A stretch of DNA of 64,000 nucleotides from positions 248,001 through 312,000 of the forward strand of contig NZ_SDOZ01000002.1 in the NCBI RefSeq assembly GCF_004134775.1, given 5' to 3'. Below, piece by piece: positions 7,894-15,489 of this stretch (position 1 is its first letter; each line of letters starts with the position of its first letter). The stretch is from Candidatus Borkfalkia ceftriaxoniphila (lineage in GTDB: Bacteria > Bacillota > Clostridia > Christensenellales > Borkfalkiaceae). Under the pieces are notes generated by a model. The model was not told the origin of the DNA. It made no database searches and saw nothing but the letters and a program-made list of their open reading frames with translations. A program made the position numbers and the translations under genes.

Positions 7894-8561
7894 GCCTCGA
7901 ATTTATAACCCAGTCCCCGCAAAGTAACGATAAATTTTCTGTATTCTTTCAAATTGCTGCGCAGCATTTTGATATGCGTGTCCACCGTGCGGTCGTCGCC
8001 GTAAAAATCGAAGCCCCACACGTCGGACAACAGTTTTTCGCGCGAGAGCGCGATGCCCTTGTTTTTTACGAGATAAAACAAAAGCTCGTATTCTTTTGGC
8101 GTCAGTTCGAGTTTCTGTCCGTCCACATATACGTTGCGGCCCTTCATGTCGATCTCCAGCCCTTCGAATTTTTCGATCTCTCTCTTTTGCCCCGCCGCGC
8201 CCGCCTTGTGCCGCTTGGTGACCGCCGCGATGCGCGCCATCACCTCTTTGGGCGAAAAAGGCTTGGTCACGTAATCGTCCGCGCCCATTTCGAACCCGAA
8301 CAGTTTATCGTATTCCTCCCCGCGAGCGGAGAGCATGATGACGGGGATATCCTTGTTCTTGTGAATTTCCTTGACCGCCGAAAACCCGTCGAGCATGGGC
8401 ATCATCACGTCCATCAAAATAATGTCGTAATCGTTTTCCTTGCACAACTTTACCGCCTGCATCCCGTCGGACGCCTCGAAAGCCTCGTTGCCCTCGAATT
8501 CCACATATTCTTTCAAAACGTTGCGTATCATCGCCTCGTCGTCCACAATCAAAACTCGCAT
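7890..8561 (-). CDS. OmpR/PhoB-type response regulator
   Basis: 223 residues. The receiver domain has the acidic pair D7-D8, phosphoacceptor Asp51 in ILMDVMMP, the T/S position in VIMLSARGEE and the lysine in YVTKPF. The C-terminal winged helix ends with DTHIKMLRSNLK...IVTLRGLGYKFEA, the DNA-recognition and wing region. A GGAGG site lies in front of the ATG, and a TTGTAT-16-TATAAT promoter sits at 8,603-8,630. Transcription is divergent from the radical SAM repair gene. It is cotranscribed with its kinase. Confidence 0.94.
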   Translation of the reverse strand: MRVLIVDDEAMIRNVLKEYVEFEGNEAFEASDGMQAVKLCKENDYDIILMDVMMPMLDGFSAVKEIHKNKDIPVIMLSARGEEYDKLFGFEMGADDYVTKPFSPKEVMARIAAVTKRHKAGAAGQKREIEKFEGLEIDMKGRNVYVDGQKLELTPKEYELLFYLVKNKGIALSREKLLSDVWGFDFYGDDRTVDTHIKMLRSNLKEYRKFIVTLRGLGYKFEA

Positions 8562-8602
8562 TTTCCTATCCTCCGTAATTTGCCTTTGCAGGCTGTCGGT
8601 TC

Positions 8603-8630
8603 ATTATAAACGCCCAATATTATTATACAA
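8603..8630 (-). promoter_or_regulatory. promoter of the two-component operon
   Basis: TTGTAT, 16-base spacer, TATAAT on the minus strand, about 40 bases before the response regulator ATG. Confidence 0.5.
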
Positions 8631-8681
8631 CCATAAGGCGATGAAAAACAAGTGAAAAAGTAAAATTTTTTCGGAAATCAT

Positions 8682-8710
8682 TTGACTTTTACCTTTTGGC
8701 GTACTATAAT
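8682..8710 (+). promoter_or_regulatory. promoter of the radical SAM gene
   Basis: TTGACT, 17-base spacer, TATAAT. The start codon is 34 bases past the -10 box. Confidence 0.65.
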
Positions 8711-8743
8711 CAAAATATAAACATTTGTTCGGGTTTTTGTGAT

Positions 8744-10000
8744 ATGATCGATATAGAAAGACTGAAAATTTTAACGGAAAGCGCCAAGTACGACGTATCG
8801 TGCTCTTCTTCGGGCTCGCGGCGGCAGAACACGAAGGACGGCATGGGCAATGCGGCGGCGTGCGGCATCTGCCATTCTTTCACGCCCGACGGGCGCTGTA
8901 TCTCGCTAATGAAGATCCTTTTGAGCAACCGCTGCGCGTACAACTGCCTGTACTGTCCCAACCGCGCGGAGGCGGATGTGCCGCGCGCCTCTGCCACGCC
9001 CGACGAGATCTGCGAACTCGTCATCAGTTTTTACAAAAGAAATTATATAGAGGGACTGTTCCTCTCCTCCGCCGTGGACGGCTCGCCCGACGCGACCATG
9101 GAAAAAATGCTGGAAACGGTCGTCAAACTGCGCGAAGTCTACCATTTCAACGGCTATATCCATCTCAAAGGCATTCCCCACGCCGACCGCTTGCTCACCT
9201 CGCGCGCGGCGATGTACGCCGACCGCATGAGTTATAACGTGGAATTACCGTCGGAAAAAAGCCTGAAACTTCTGGCGCCGCAAAAGAACAAGGAGAGCGT
9301 ACTTCTGCCCATGCGACAACTCGCGCTGGAAAAACGGGAGGCGAACGAAGAAAAGGGCAAGCGCCAAAAATTTCTGCCCGCGGGGCAGACGACGCAGATG
9401 ATCGTGGGCGCCTCGCCCGAATCGGACGGCCAAATTTTAAAACTCAGCGAGGCGATGTACCGTAAATTCTCCTTGAAGCGCGTGTACTATTCCTCCTATA
9501 TTCCCGTGGTGGCGCACTCTCTCCTGCCCGCGAAAAGCGCGGGGCTGCTCCGCGAACACAGACTGTATCAGGCGGACTGGCTCATGCGTTTTTACGGGTT
9601 CGACGCGGGCGAGATCGCGGGCGACGGCGAAAATCTGCCCGAAGAATACGATCCGAAATGCGCCTGGGCGCTCAAAAATATGCAGTTATTTCCCGTGGAA
9701 GTCAACACGGCGCCGCTGGAAATGCTGCTGCGCGTGCCTGGCATCGGCAATATCGGCGCCTATAAGATCATGAAAGCGCGCAAATACAATGCTCTGGATT
9801 TCGAGATGCTCGCCAAAATGCGCATCGTTTTGAAACGCGCAAGGCATTTTATCACCTGCAAGGGCAAGTTTTACGGCAGCGAAAATATTTCCAACGTGCG
9901 TACCATGCTCATGCTCGAAGAAAAGAGCGAGAAATACGAGCAATTGTCCATGTTTTCCACGCCCGAACTAACTTTAAGCGCGCTGACGGGGCAATTATGA
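8744..10000 (+). CDS. putative DNA modification/repair radical SAM protein (TIGR03916 type)
   Basis: 418 residues from the ATG downstream of the promoter; the longer frame starts inside the promoter. The CX3CX2C cluster motif is C64-AYN-C68-LY-C71, ligating the 4Fe-4S cluster that cleaves S-adenosylmethionine. Extra cysteines (C40, C43, C52) just before it are typical of this family. A helix-hairpin-helix near residue 340 (VPGIGNIGAYKIMKARKY) implies DNA contact. The tail holds QLSMF at residues 400-404, a good match to the sliding-clamp-binding pentapeptide QL[SD]LF. The family is found with DUF4130 proteins, sometimes fused to a uracil-DNA-glycosylase-like domain, so a role in DNA base repair or modification is inferred. 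The stop overlaps the next ATG. Confidence 0.88.
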   Translation: MIDIERLKILTESAKYDVSCSSSGSRRQNTKDGMGNAAACGICHSFTPDGRCISLMKILLSNRCAYNCLYCPNRAEADVPRASATPDEICELVISFYKRNYIEGLFLSSAVDGSPDATMEKMLETVVKLREVYHFNGYIHLKGIPHADRLLTSRAAMYADRMSYNVELPSEKSLKLLAPQKNKESVLLPMRQLALEKREANEEKGKRQKFLPAGQTTQMIVGASPESDGQILKLSEAMYRKFSLKRVYYSSYIPVVAHSLLPAKSAGLLREHRLYQADWLMRFYGFDAGEIAGDGENLPEEYDPKCAWALKNMQLFPVEVNTAPLEMLLRVPGIGNIGAYKIMKARKYNALDFEMLAKMRIVLKRARHFITCKGKFYGSENISNVRTMLMLEEKSEKYEQLSMFSTPELTLSALTGQL

Positions 10001-10734
10001 ACATTTATCTCGTAGACGGTTCCCCGCAATGTTTTTATACCGCGGTTTTTTCTGCCTATGCGGACGAAAACTGCACCGTCACCTCGCAGAAAAACGTACA
10101 ACTCGCTTTCGACAGCAACGTCGTCGAAGTGCGGACGGACGAGGAAAAAGCGGAACGGGTACTGAAAAAACTGCGCCGGTTCGACAAACACGCCGAAGAG
10201 GAACTGGATCTGATTCTTCGGCGGGGAGACGCGCGGAAAGAGCAGATCGCGCTCGAATATCTTAGGCGCATCGTGCGCCTCAAAGCGCCCGCGCGCGACC
10301 GCTTATCCGAGCCCGCCGTCATTGCCGCCATGGAATCGGTGCGAAAGGTGCGCGGCGAGATCCACCTGATGTCGGGGTTCCTACGCTTTATGGAGGGAAA
10401 AAACGGCGTCTTTTACGCCCCCTTCGAATCGGACAACGATATTTTGGAGTTGCTCGTCCCCCACTTTACCGCGCGCTTGAAAAACCAGCCGTTTATCATT
10501 CACGATACCAAACGGAATCTCGCCGCGCTTTATAATCAAAAAGACTGCGTTCTCGTACGGACGGACGACGAAGTCAGCGTTGAGTTATCCGATTATGAGG
10601 AAGCTTTTCAGGCGCTCTGGATCCAATATTACGAATCGGTGAACATTGCCGAACGCCCGCACGAAAAACAGATGAAGGGATATATGCCCGTGCGATATTG
10701 GAAATATATGCCCGAAAAAACAAAAAAGCGGTAA
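9997..10734 (+). CDS. DUF4130 / TIGR03915 DNA-metabolism protein
   Basis: 245 residues. It overlaps the radical SAM gene by ATGA and is the usual partner of that family. Recognisable segments are MNIYLVDGSPQCFYTAVFSAY at the start, ALEYLRRIVRLKAP, and GFLRFMEGKNGVFYAPFESDNDI, with IIHDTKRNLAALYN near the middle. In some bacteria a C-terminal UDG-like domain is attached; here the protein ends at about 245 residues, so that domain is absent. The biochemical activity is not established. The frame ends inside a bidirectional terminator. Confidence 0.85.
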   Translation: MNIYLVDGSPQCFYTAVFSAYADENCTVTSQKNVQLAFDSNVVEVRTDEEKAERVLKKLRRFDKHAEEELDLILRRGDARKEQIALEYLRRIVRLKAPARDRLSEPAVIAAMESVRKVRGEIHLMSGFLRFMEGKNGVFYAPFESDNDILELLVPHFTARLKNQPFIIHDTKRNLAALYNQKDCVLVRTDDEVSVELSDYEEAFQALWIQYYESVNIAERPHEKQMKGYMPVRYWKYMPEKTKKR

Positions 10735-10751
10735 TTCTACCGCTTTTCTTT
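10722..10751. terminator. bidirectional terminator
   Basis: Stem AAAAGCGGTA / TACCGCTTTT with a four-base loop and T-rich flanks on both strands, between the converging DUF4130 and ferritin-like genes. Confidence 0.75.
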
Positions 10752-11260
10752 CAGCAATTCACGAGTTCGTCGAGCATACGTTTCAATGTTTCCAAATGCA
10801 GTTGTTCGTCCAGAATGATGCGGGAGATCACCGCGCCCGCCTGCTCGTTTTTCAGTTTGCAGAGCATCCTCTCGTAATCGCGGATCGCCTCGCGCTCCCC
10901 GTTGATGTCGTCCATGATCATGCGCTGCGGCGTGCAGGAATAACTGACGTTGCGCGTCGAATAAAAATCGCAAAAGCACGGCGGACACGCGCTGTAAACC
11001 GGGCTCACGCCCATCGCGCAGAACATTTCCGCCAGCATATCCAAATGATGCATTTCCGTGATCGCGATATCCCGCAATATACGTGCGAATTTTTTGTTTC
11101 CCGCACAGTCGAAATGCACCGCATGATAAATATATTGTAAAATCGCCGTCATCTCGCTCGCGCCGCCCGCATAGGCGGGGGAAATGATGCGCACGCTGCA
11201 CTCGTCGCGCATAAAATCCGTCGTGCTCGGATAAGGCAGATCCACTTGTAAACCTGACAC
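10751..11260 (-). CDS. ferritin-like diiron protein
   Basis: 169 residues from a GTG preceded at good spacing by GGGAGG; the longer frame upstream is not supported. The four-helix ferritin-like signature repeats acidic/His pairs: SEMTAILQYIYH, ITEMHHLDMLAEMF, GEREAIRDYERML and LDEQLHLETL. These could bind two iron or manganese ions. A Cys-rich insert (SACPPCFCDF) precedes the second helix pair. Relatives include rubrerythrin, CotJC-type manganese catalase and bacterioferritin-like proteins of clostridia, usually tied to oxygen or peroxide defence. The exact subfamily is unclear. It lies 59 bases after the redox-active CGCAxxG-type gene on the same strand, suggesting a shared stress role. Confidence 0.75.
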   Translation of the reverse strand: MSGLQVDLPYPSTTDFMRDECSVRIISPAYAGGASEMTAILQYIYHAVHFDCAGNKKFARILRDIAITEMHHLDMLAEMFCAMGVSPVYSACPPCFCDFYSTRNVSYSCTPQRMIMDDINGEREAIRDYERMLCKLKNEQAGAVISRIILDEQLHLETLKRMLDELVNC

Positions 11261-11319
11261 CTGTAACCTCCCGAATCGCTTTTTATCAGTATATGCGACA
11301 AGAGACGGAGGGTGTGAAA

Positions 11320-11781
11320 TTATTCGCCGATGACGCTCCGTTCGCGGAGATAATCTTCCAGGATCTCGGCGGCGTCGTAGCAAAGATCCGCGCACGGACG
11401 CTTTTTATAGTAGCCTTCCGTCCTCGCTTCGGCTACGGGCGTGGAATCGGTATGGACGCCCGACAAAAGTTCGCGGCAGATGATACTGCCGTTTTTCTCT
11501 TTAAAGCGCCGCGCCAGTTCCTGCACGATCGCGTACTGATTGCTCTTTTCTTTCGCCGCGGGCGCGCCCGCATCGTAAAAGATCATGCCCGCCGCCATAA
11601 AGATGCCGCTCACGGTACCGCACACTTCGCGCATGCGGCCCATGCCGCCGCCGAACGATGAGGAAATTTTCAGCGCCGTTTCTTCGTCGAGATGCGCAAG
11701 GTCGGCAAACGCCAACAAAACCGCCTGCGAACAATTGTACCCTTTCATGAAGTTGGACTTTGCCAAGTCAGCTCTGCTCAT
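11320..11781 (-). CDS. C_GCAxxG_C_C family redox-active protein
   Basis: 153 residues from the ATG nine bases after AAGGAG. Family features are visible: YNCSQAVLLAFAD at residues 15-27, a glycine-rich FGGGMGRMREVCGTVSGIFMAAGM segment, and cysteines near the end (IICRELL, CADLCYDAAEIL). The CGTVSG segment is the family's named motif, slightly varied. These small proteins of anaerobes are thought to be redox-active and to bind metal or form disulfides; the reaction is unknown. It is likely transcribed with the downstream ferritin-like gene and divergent from the phosphopantetheinyl transferase gene, only 48 bases away. Confidence 0.85.
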   Translation of the reverse strand: MSRADLAKSNFMKGYNCSQAVLLAFADLAHLDEETALKISSSFGGGMGRMREVCGTVSGIFMAAGMIFYDAGAPAAKEKSNQYAIVQELARRFKEKNGSIICRELLSGVHTDSTPVAEARTEGYYKKRPCADLCYDAAEILEDYLRERSVIGE

Positions 11782-11794
11782 TTTCAAAAACTCC

Positions 11795-11822
11795 TTGATT
11801 TTTATGCGATTTATGATATAAT
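11795..11822 (+). promoter_or_regulatory. promoter of the phosphopantetheinyl transferase gene, predicted leaderless
   Basis: TTGATT, 16-base spacer, TATAAT; the ATG follows after six bases, so +1 should fall on the start codon. Confidence 0.6.
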
Positions 11823-11828
11823 ACAGAT

Positions 11829-12332
11829 ATGGTAGATATTTTTTATACGTTTGAACAAACGGACACGGAACAATTTATCAAGCAAATTCTTCACAAGTAT
11901 TATAATATACCAAATGCGGAAATTTGTAAATCGATTAACGGCAAGCCCTACATAAAAGGCGACAAAGTTTTCTTCAACGCCACGCACAGCAAGGGGCTTT
12001 TGGCGCTCGCCGTAGGAAAACGTCAGGTCGGCCTGGACTGCGAATGTCTGGACGGCAAGGCGCGCCCTGCCGTACTTTCCAAATTTTCCGAGCGGGAAAA
12101 GCGCGAGATCCATTGCACGGGCGATTTTTACGAGCACTGGACCGCGCGCGAGGCGTATATCAAATATCTCGGCTTAACGCTCGCCTCCGATTGGCGGCGC
12201 GTGGAATACTGCAAAGGAAAGATCCACTATTGCGGCAATTTGCAGGAACTTCCCGTTCTCTGCTTTAAGATCGGGAACTACACGCTCGCCGTCTGCGGTC
12301 ATTATTCCAAATTAAATATCCGAAAAATATAA
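11829..12332 (+). CDS. Sfp-type 4'-phosphopantetheinyl transferase
   Basis: 167 residues. It moves phosphopantetheine from CoA to the serine of a carrier protein. Family motifs: GKPYIKGDKVFFNATHSKGL, VGLDCECLDG (metal-binding Asp and Glu) and HWTAREAYIKYLG (catalytic W-x-x-[RK]EA). At 167 residues it is shorter than Sfp (about 225). No ribosome site precedes the ATG, and the -10 box is six bases away, so the mRNA looks leaderless. The carrier protein at 22,393-22,635 is a plausible client, although a fatty-acid AcpS may exist elsewhere in the genome. Confidence 0.85.
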   Translation: MVDIFYTFEQTDTEQFIKQILHKYYNIPNAEICKSINGKPYIKGDKVFFNATHSKGLLALAVGKRQVGLDCECLDGKARPAVLSKFSEREKREIHCTGDFYEHWTAREAYIKYLGLTLASDWRRVEYCKGKIHYCGNLQELPVLCFKIGNYTLAVCGHYSKLNIRKI

Positions 12333-12447
12333 TTTCGTTCTCCCCCCTGTTTCAGCCCGGAAATTTCTCTGACGGCGATTCATCCGCGCGCACATATGAC
12401 AAACTGCCCATTATAAATAATTTTCTTGAATGCGCCCTTAAAAACCG

Positions 12448-12476
12448 TTGACAAAAACTGTAAAACACTATAAAAT
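12448..12476 (+). promoter_or_regulatory. promoter of tRNA-Ser
   Basis: TTGACA, 17-base spacer, TAAAAT, 14 bases before the tRNA. Confidence 0.7.
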
Positions 12477-12490
12477 AATATGGTAGTTTT

Positions 12491-12581
12491 GCAGAGATGG
12501 CTGAGCGGCCTAAGGCGCACGACTGGAAATCGTGTGTACCTCGTAAGGGTACCGAGGGTTCAAATCCCTCTCTCTGCGCCA
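12491..12581 (+). tRNA. tRNA-Ser (GGA)
   Basis: Class II tRNA with acceptor GCAGAGA/TCTCTGC, anticodon loop CTGGAAA (anticodon GGA), a long variable arm (GTACCTCGTAAGGGTACC) and encoded CCA. Confidence 0.95.
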
Positions 12582-12584
12582 ACA

Positions 12585-12618
12585 AGAACCTAAGTCGGAT
12601 CTCGGCTTAGGTTCTTTT
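12585..12618 (+). terminator. terminator of tRNA-Ser
   Basis: Stem AGAACCTAAG / CTTAGGTTCT followed by TTTT, starting four bases after the tRNA. Confidence 0.85.
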
Positions 12619-12624
12619 CATTTT

Positions 12625-12816
12625 CCAATGTGATGACAATATTTCACATTATCGCGCATTAACTTGTCATCGTGATTATCCGATTTATCCTTTTTACTGA
12701 TGCTGTTAACAAATTCGTCACCTTGATTTTTTATCGTATCAAATTGCATTCCAAGTTTTTATATCGTAATTTTTATATAATTGCCCTTAAATCAACACAT
12801 TATCCCTTCTTTGTCG
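12625..12816. other. AT-rich intergenic stretch without recognised features
   Basis: No reading frame with a ribosome site and no stable hairpin stands out between the tRNA-Ser terminator and the next promoter. Confidence 0.5.
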
Positions 12817-12845
12817 TTCAAAATCAGGCAACGACGTGTTACAAT
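12817..12845 (+). promoter_or_regulatory. promoter of the small membrane protein / TetR operon
   Basis: TTCAAA, 17-base spacer, TACAAT, 29 bases before the TTG start. Confidence 0.45.
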
Positions 12846-12874
12846 GTTACCGTAATCAAAAGGAGGTAAAAATC

Positions 12875-13228
12875 TTGAACACAGACAAAATTTATGCGGA
12901 ATCCATCGCAAACGAGTATGCGGCGAAGGCAACTTCTAAGGTACTGTCGCTGAAAAAACTGGACGCCAAGGCGAAGCGCCCCTCAAAAATATTTTCCTAT
13001 ACTTTCGGCATCGTTTCGGCACTAATTTTGGGCATCGGCATGTGCCTTTCGATGCAGGTCATCGGAAGCGGCTCGGTCGCGATGACGGCGTTCGGCATCG
13101 TACTCGGCTTAGTCGGCATTGCAGGGGCTTCCGTAAATTATCCGCTGTACAAAAAAATATTGGAAAAAGGAAAACAAAAATACGCAGCCGACGTAATCGC
13201 ACTGGCAAAAGAAATCAGCGAAGACTGA
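12875..13228 (+). CDS. small membrane protein of unknown function
   Basis: 117 residues from a TTG nine bases after AAAGGAGG. The first 45 residues are hydrophilic and lysine-rich. Two hydrophobic helices follow (FSYTFGIVSALILGIGMCLSM and the segment around MTAFGIVLGLVGIAGASV), separated by a short turn, and then a charged tail with LEKGKQKYAADVI. This fits a two-helix inner-membrane protein. No family was recognised. It lies 22 bases before a TetR-type regulator gene and is probably in the same transcript, so the regulator may control it. Confidence 0.7.
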   Translation: MNTDKIYAESIANEYAAKATSKVLSLKKLDAKAKRPSKIFSYTFGIVSALILGIGMCLSMQVIGSGSVAMTAFGIVLGLVGIAGASVNYPLYKKILEKGKQKYAADVIALAKEISED

Positions 13229-13250
13229 CGTGCTCGTCAAAGGAGAAGGT

Positions 13251-13844
13251 ATGAACAAGGCGGAGAGCAAATATTTCAATACCGCAAATCTGATGGACGA
13301 AGCATTGATGCGCCTTCTTGAACACAAAGACTACGAGTATATCACCGTAAAAGAGGTCTGCAAAAAGGCGGGCGTGAATCGTTCTACGTTTTATTTGCAT
13401 TACGAAAAGATGGATGACCTGCTTGCCGAAAGTTTAGAGCGTCTGAATCAAACATTTCTTTCGTATTTCGAAGGGCAAACTCCCGAGATCATATCAAAAA
13501 TCGATGAAAGCCCGCTTTCCGAACTGATTTTTCTGACAAACGATTATCTTCTCCCCTATTTAAATTTTGTTTTCGAAAACAAACACGTGATGCGCGCGGC
13601 ATTCCGCCAGCCGTACGCGCTGAATGCAGGCAGTACGGTCAAAAAAATGTACCGCCATGTATTCGAGCCGATCATGAAGCGCTTTGCGGTCCCAAAAGAA
13701 GAACGACCTTTTTATGCTGCCTACTATGTTAACGGCATCGCGGCGGTTCTGCGCGAATGGGTCAAAACCGATTGCGAAATGCCCGCAGAACAGGTTGCCA
13801 ACCTCATCGTACGGCTCTCTCTGCATGATAGCAAAATTAAATAA
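13251..13844 (+). CDS. TetR/AcrR family transcriptional regulator
   Basis: 197 residues from the ATG after AAGGAG. The helix-turn-helix is in the first 55 residues: LMRLLEHKDYEYITVKEVCKKAGVNRSTFYLHYEKMDDLLAE, with the family's STFYxHY signature. The C-terminal ligand domain is of the DhaS-like (TetR_C_8) type, with LLPYLNFVFENKHVM and a final YYVNGIAAVLREWVK. It probably represses its own operon and the small membrane protein upstream. The ligand is unknown. Confidence 0.88.
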   Translation: MNKAESKYFNTANLMDEALMRLLEHKDYEYITVKEVCKKAGVNRSTFYLHYEKMDDLLAESLERLNQTFLSYFEGQTPEIISKIDESPLSELIFLTNDYLLPYLNFVFENKHVMRAAFRQPYALNAGSTVKKMYRHVFEPIMKRFAVPKEERPFYAAYYVNGIAAVLREWVKTDCEMPAEQVANLIVRLSLHDSKIK

Positions 13845-13848
13845 TTTT

Positions 13849-13887
13849 AAAAAGCGGTGCGGCGTAAATACGCCGCACCGCTTTTTT
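13849..13887. terminator. bidirectional terminator
   Basis: A 16-base stem (AAAAAGCGGTGCGGCG) with a short loop and T-runs on both strands, between the converging tetR-like and isomerase-like genes. Confidence 0.85.
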
Positions 13888-15364
13888 ATGAAAGAACTAT
13901 ATACTGAACATCCAACAGTTTGGCTACTTTTTCGAAAAGAGCCGCGTTTTTGCCGACGGACATCGCGAAATGATGCGTGGGCGCTTCGGCAAACCAGGTT
14001 TCCATGTACGTATCGGGATCCGTCGGAAAGCGTACGGGCGTCTGCGTATTTCCGATCGTCATGATCTTCCCGTCCGTAGAAACGCCTTCGCTGATGATGA
14101 GTTTTAATTTCCCGTCACCCGTCTGCGTCAGTCCCAGATTCGTCACGTCGCCGCGGCGCACCTTCGCCTCTACGGAAATACCCGCGCCGCGTTTTCCGTG
14201 ATACAACCCCATTTCGCGCAAAATGGGTTTCCCTTCCGCGATCTGTATATGGAATGGTCCGTCGTGCCCCAACAGGATCGTGCCGTCATCGTAATCGGTC
14301 GTAACGATCTCGCAAAAACTGCCGCCGACGCCGAGCGTGTCGCAGATCTTCATGGCGATCGCCGTCTTTAAATCTCCTTCGCCCGCGCACGGCACGCCCG
14401 CGGCAGTCAACAGGGAAAAACCTACGATAAAGCCCTTTTGCAGCGTTTCGTATTCCGTTCCTTCCGCGCCGTGGTAATAATACACGAGCGCACCCAAATT
14501 GAATTTCTTTACCAGTTTTTCCTGTGCAGCCGCCACTTTCGCAGACCATTCGAGTTGTTCCGCGGAAGGCTTTCGCGCCAACGGCTCGGAGGGAGAATCT
14601 CCCGTAATGCGGAAAAAATCTCGAATCTTGTCCGTCATTCCGCGCACGTCGCCGTCGGTCACCGTATCGTAACAACTTTTCAGATCGCACATTTCCAGCA
14701 CTTCCACGTGCAATCCCAATTGCCCCGTCAGCATGGTGAAATCGCTGTACATATCCAGCATTCCCGAATAAGTGTTCCCCAAAAAGCCGAAACGCGTATT
14801 TTGTAAAGTGCGGACCGCGCCGGCCGCAGCGATCCACTGCCCGATCTCCTTCCATGCGCGGATCGCTTCGGGCGAATTTTCCGTATTCTCGTCCGTCAAA
14901 GAAATTTTCGGCGTTTCAGGCAGCCCCAATAATCCGCTGATCACCTCATATTGCAGGCCGCAGCGGTTGAACGCGTTGCAGATCTCGGGCACGACGCAGG
15001 CGTTGCAATGCGCCAGCCACTCGCCCGTCGTTGTAGTTTCATACGCGACGTGACGGCACGGCTGCAAATTCAATAGAATCGTCTTTGCCTTGCAAATCTT
15101 ATGCACGGGCACGATGGCAGCGCTCGTTGCGTAGGTCGCGCAATGCAGAAAGATGATATCCACGTTTTGGGCGTTGAAATATTCGCCGCAGGCGCGCGCC
15201 TTCGCTTCGCTGTCGACGACACCGAAATTATAAACTTCCGCGCCCATCTTACTCATCTTTTCCGCGATGAATTTGTTATAGAATTGCACCCGCTCGAAAA
15301 AGCCCGCAAACTGACTCCAGTAAGTTTCCAATCCCACCGAATATATACCGACTCTTGCTTTCAT
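13886..15364 (-). CDS. L-fucose/L-arabinose isomerase-family protein
   Basis: 492 residues from the ATG after GGGAGGG. The fold resembles L-arabinose isomerase (AraA): MKARVGIYSVGLETYW at the start, VDIIFLHCATYATSAAIVP, and the metal-binding region GEGDLKTAIAMKICDTLG, which matches the EGDLKTA of AraA. Further on, LLGHDGP and APTHHFAMSVG correspond to the other metal-ligand segments, the last matching the AHH of AraA. The second catalytic Glu region is divergent, so the sugar may not be arabinose. The gene is divergent from an AraC regulator and close to a GH36 alpha-galactosidase, so a role in using plant-type galactosides or pentoses is inferred. Confidence 0.75.
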   Translation of the reverse strand: MKARVGIYSVGLETYWSQFAGFFERVQFYNKFIAEKMSKMGAEVYNFGVVDSEAKARACGEYFNAQNVDIIFLHCATYATSAAIVPVHKICKAKTILLNLQPCRHVAYETTTTGEWLAHCNACVVPEICNAFNRCGLQYEVISGLLGLPETPKISLTDENTENSPEAIRAWKEIGQWIAAAGAVRTLQNTRFGFLGNTYSGMLDMYSDFTMLTGQLGLHVEVLEMCDLKSCYDTVTDGDVRGMTDKIRDFFRITGDSPSEPLARKPSAEQLEWSAKVAAAQEKLVKKFNLGALVYYYHGAEGTEYETLQKGFIVGFSLLTAAGVPCAGEGDLKTAIAMKICDTLGVGGSFCEIVTTDYDDGTILLGHDGPFHIQIAEGKPILREMGLYHGKRGAGISVEAKVRRGDVTNLGLTQTGDGKLKLIISEGVSTDGKIMTIGNTQTPVRFPTDPDTYMETWFAEAPTHHFAMSVGKNAALFEKVAKLLDVQYIVLS

Positions 15365-15379
15365 AAAGCCCTCCCTGTT

Positions 15380-15410
15380 CGATCGTTTTGAACGTATTAT
15401 AGCACGATCG
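15380..15410. promoter_or_regulatory. inverted repeat around the isomerase transcription start
   Basis: Arms CGATCGT and ACGATCG, 17 bases apart, flank the -10 box and +1 of the isomerase-like gene. This is a likely binding site for a regulator, perhaps the divergent AraC protein. Confidence 0.45.
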
Positions 15411-15424
15411 CGGCATGATTTCAA
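15396..15424 (-). promoter_or_regulatory. promoter of the isomerase-like gene
   Basis: TTGAAA, 17-base spacer, TATAAT on the minus strand. Confidence 0.7.
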
Positions 15425-15454
15425 GGCGGGAATTTGATTAAAAATATAGTTTTA

Positions 15455-15483
15455 TTGACAACTAATTTTTTCTTTGCTATAAT
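15455..15483 (+). promoter_or_regulatory. promoter of the araC-type gene, predicted leaderless
   Basis: Consensus TTGACA, 17-base spacer, TATAAT; the ATG follows after six bases. Confidence 0.75.
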
Positions 15484-15489
15484 TCGATT

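Noticed and set aside
10001..10734. Fused uracil-DNA glycosylase domain on the DUF4130 protein
   Set aside because: The frame ends at 245 residues and runs into a terminator; no UDG motif was seen.
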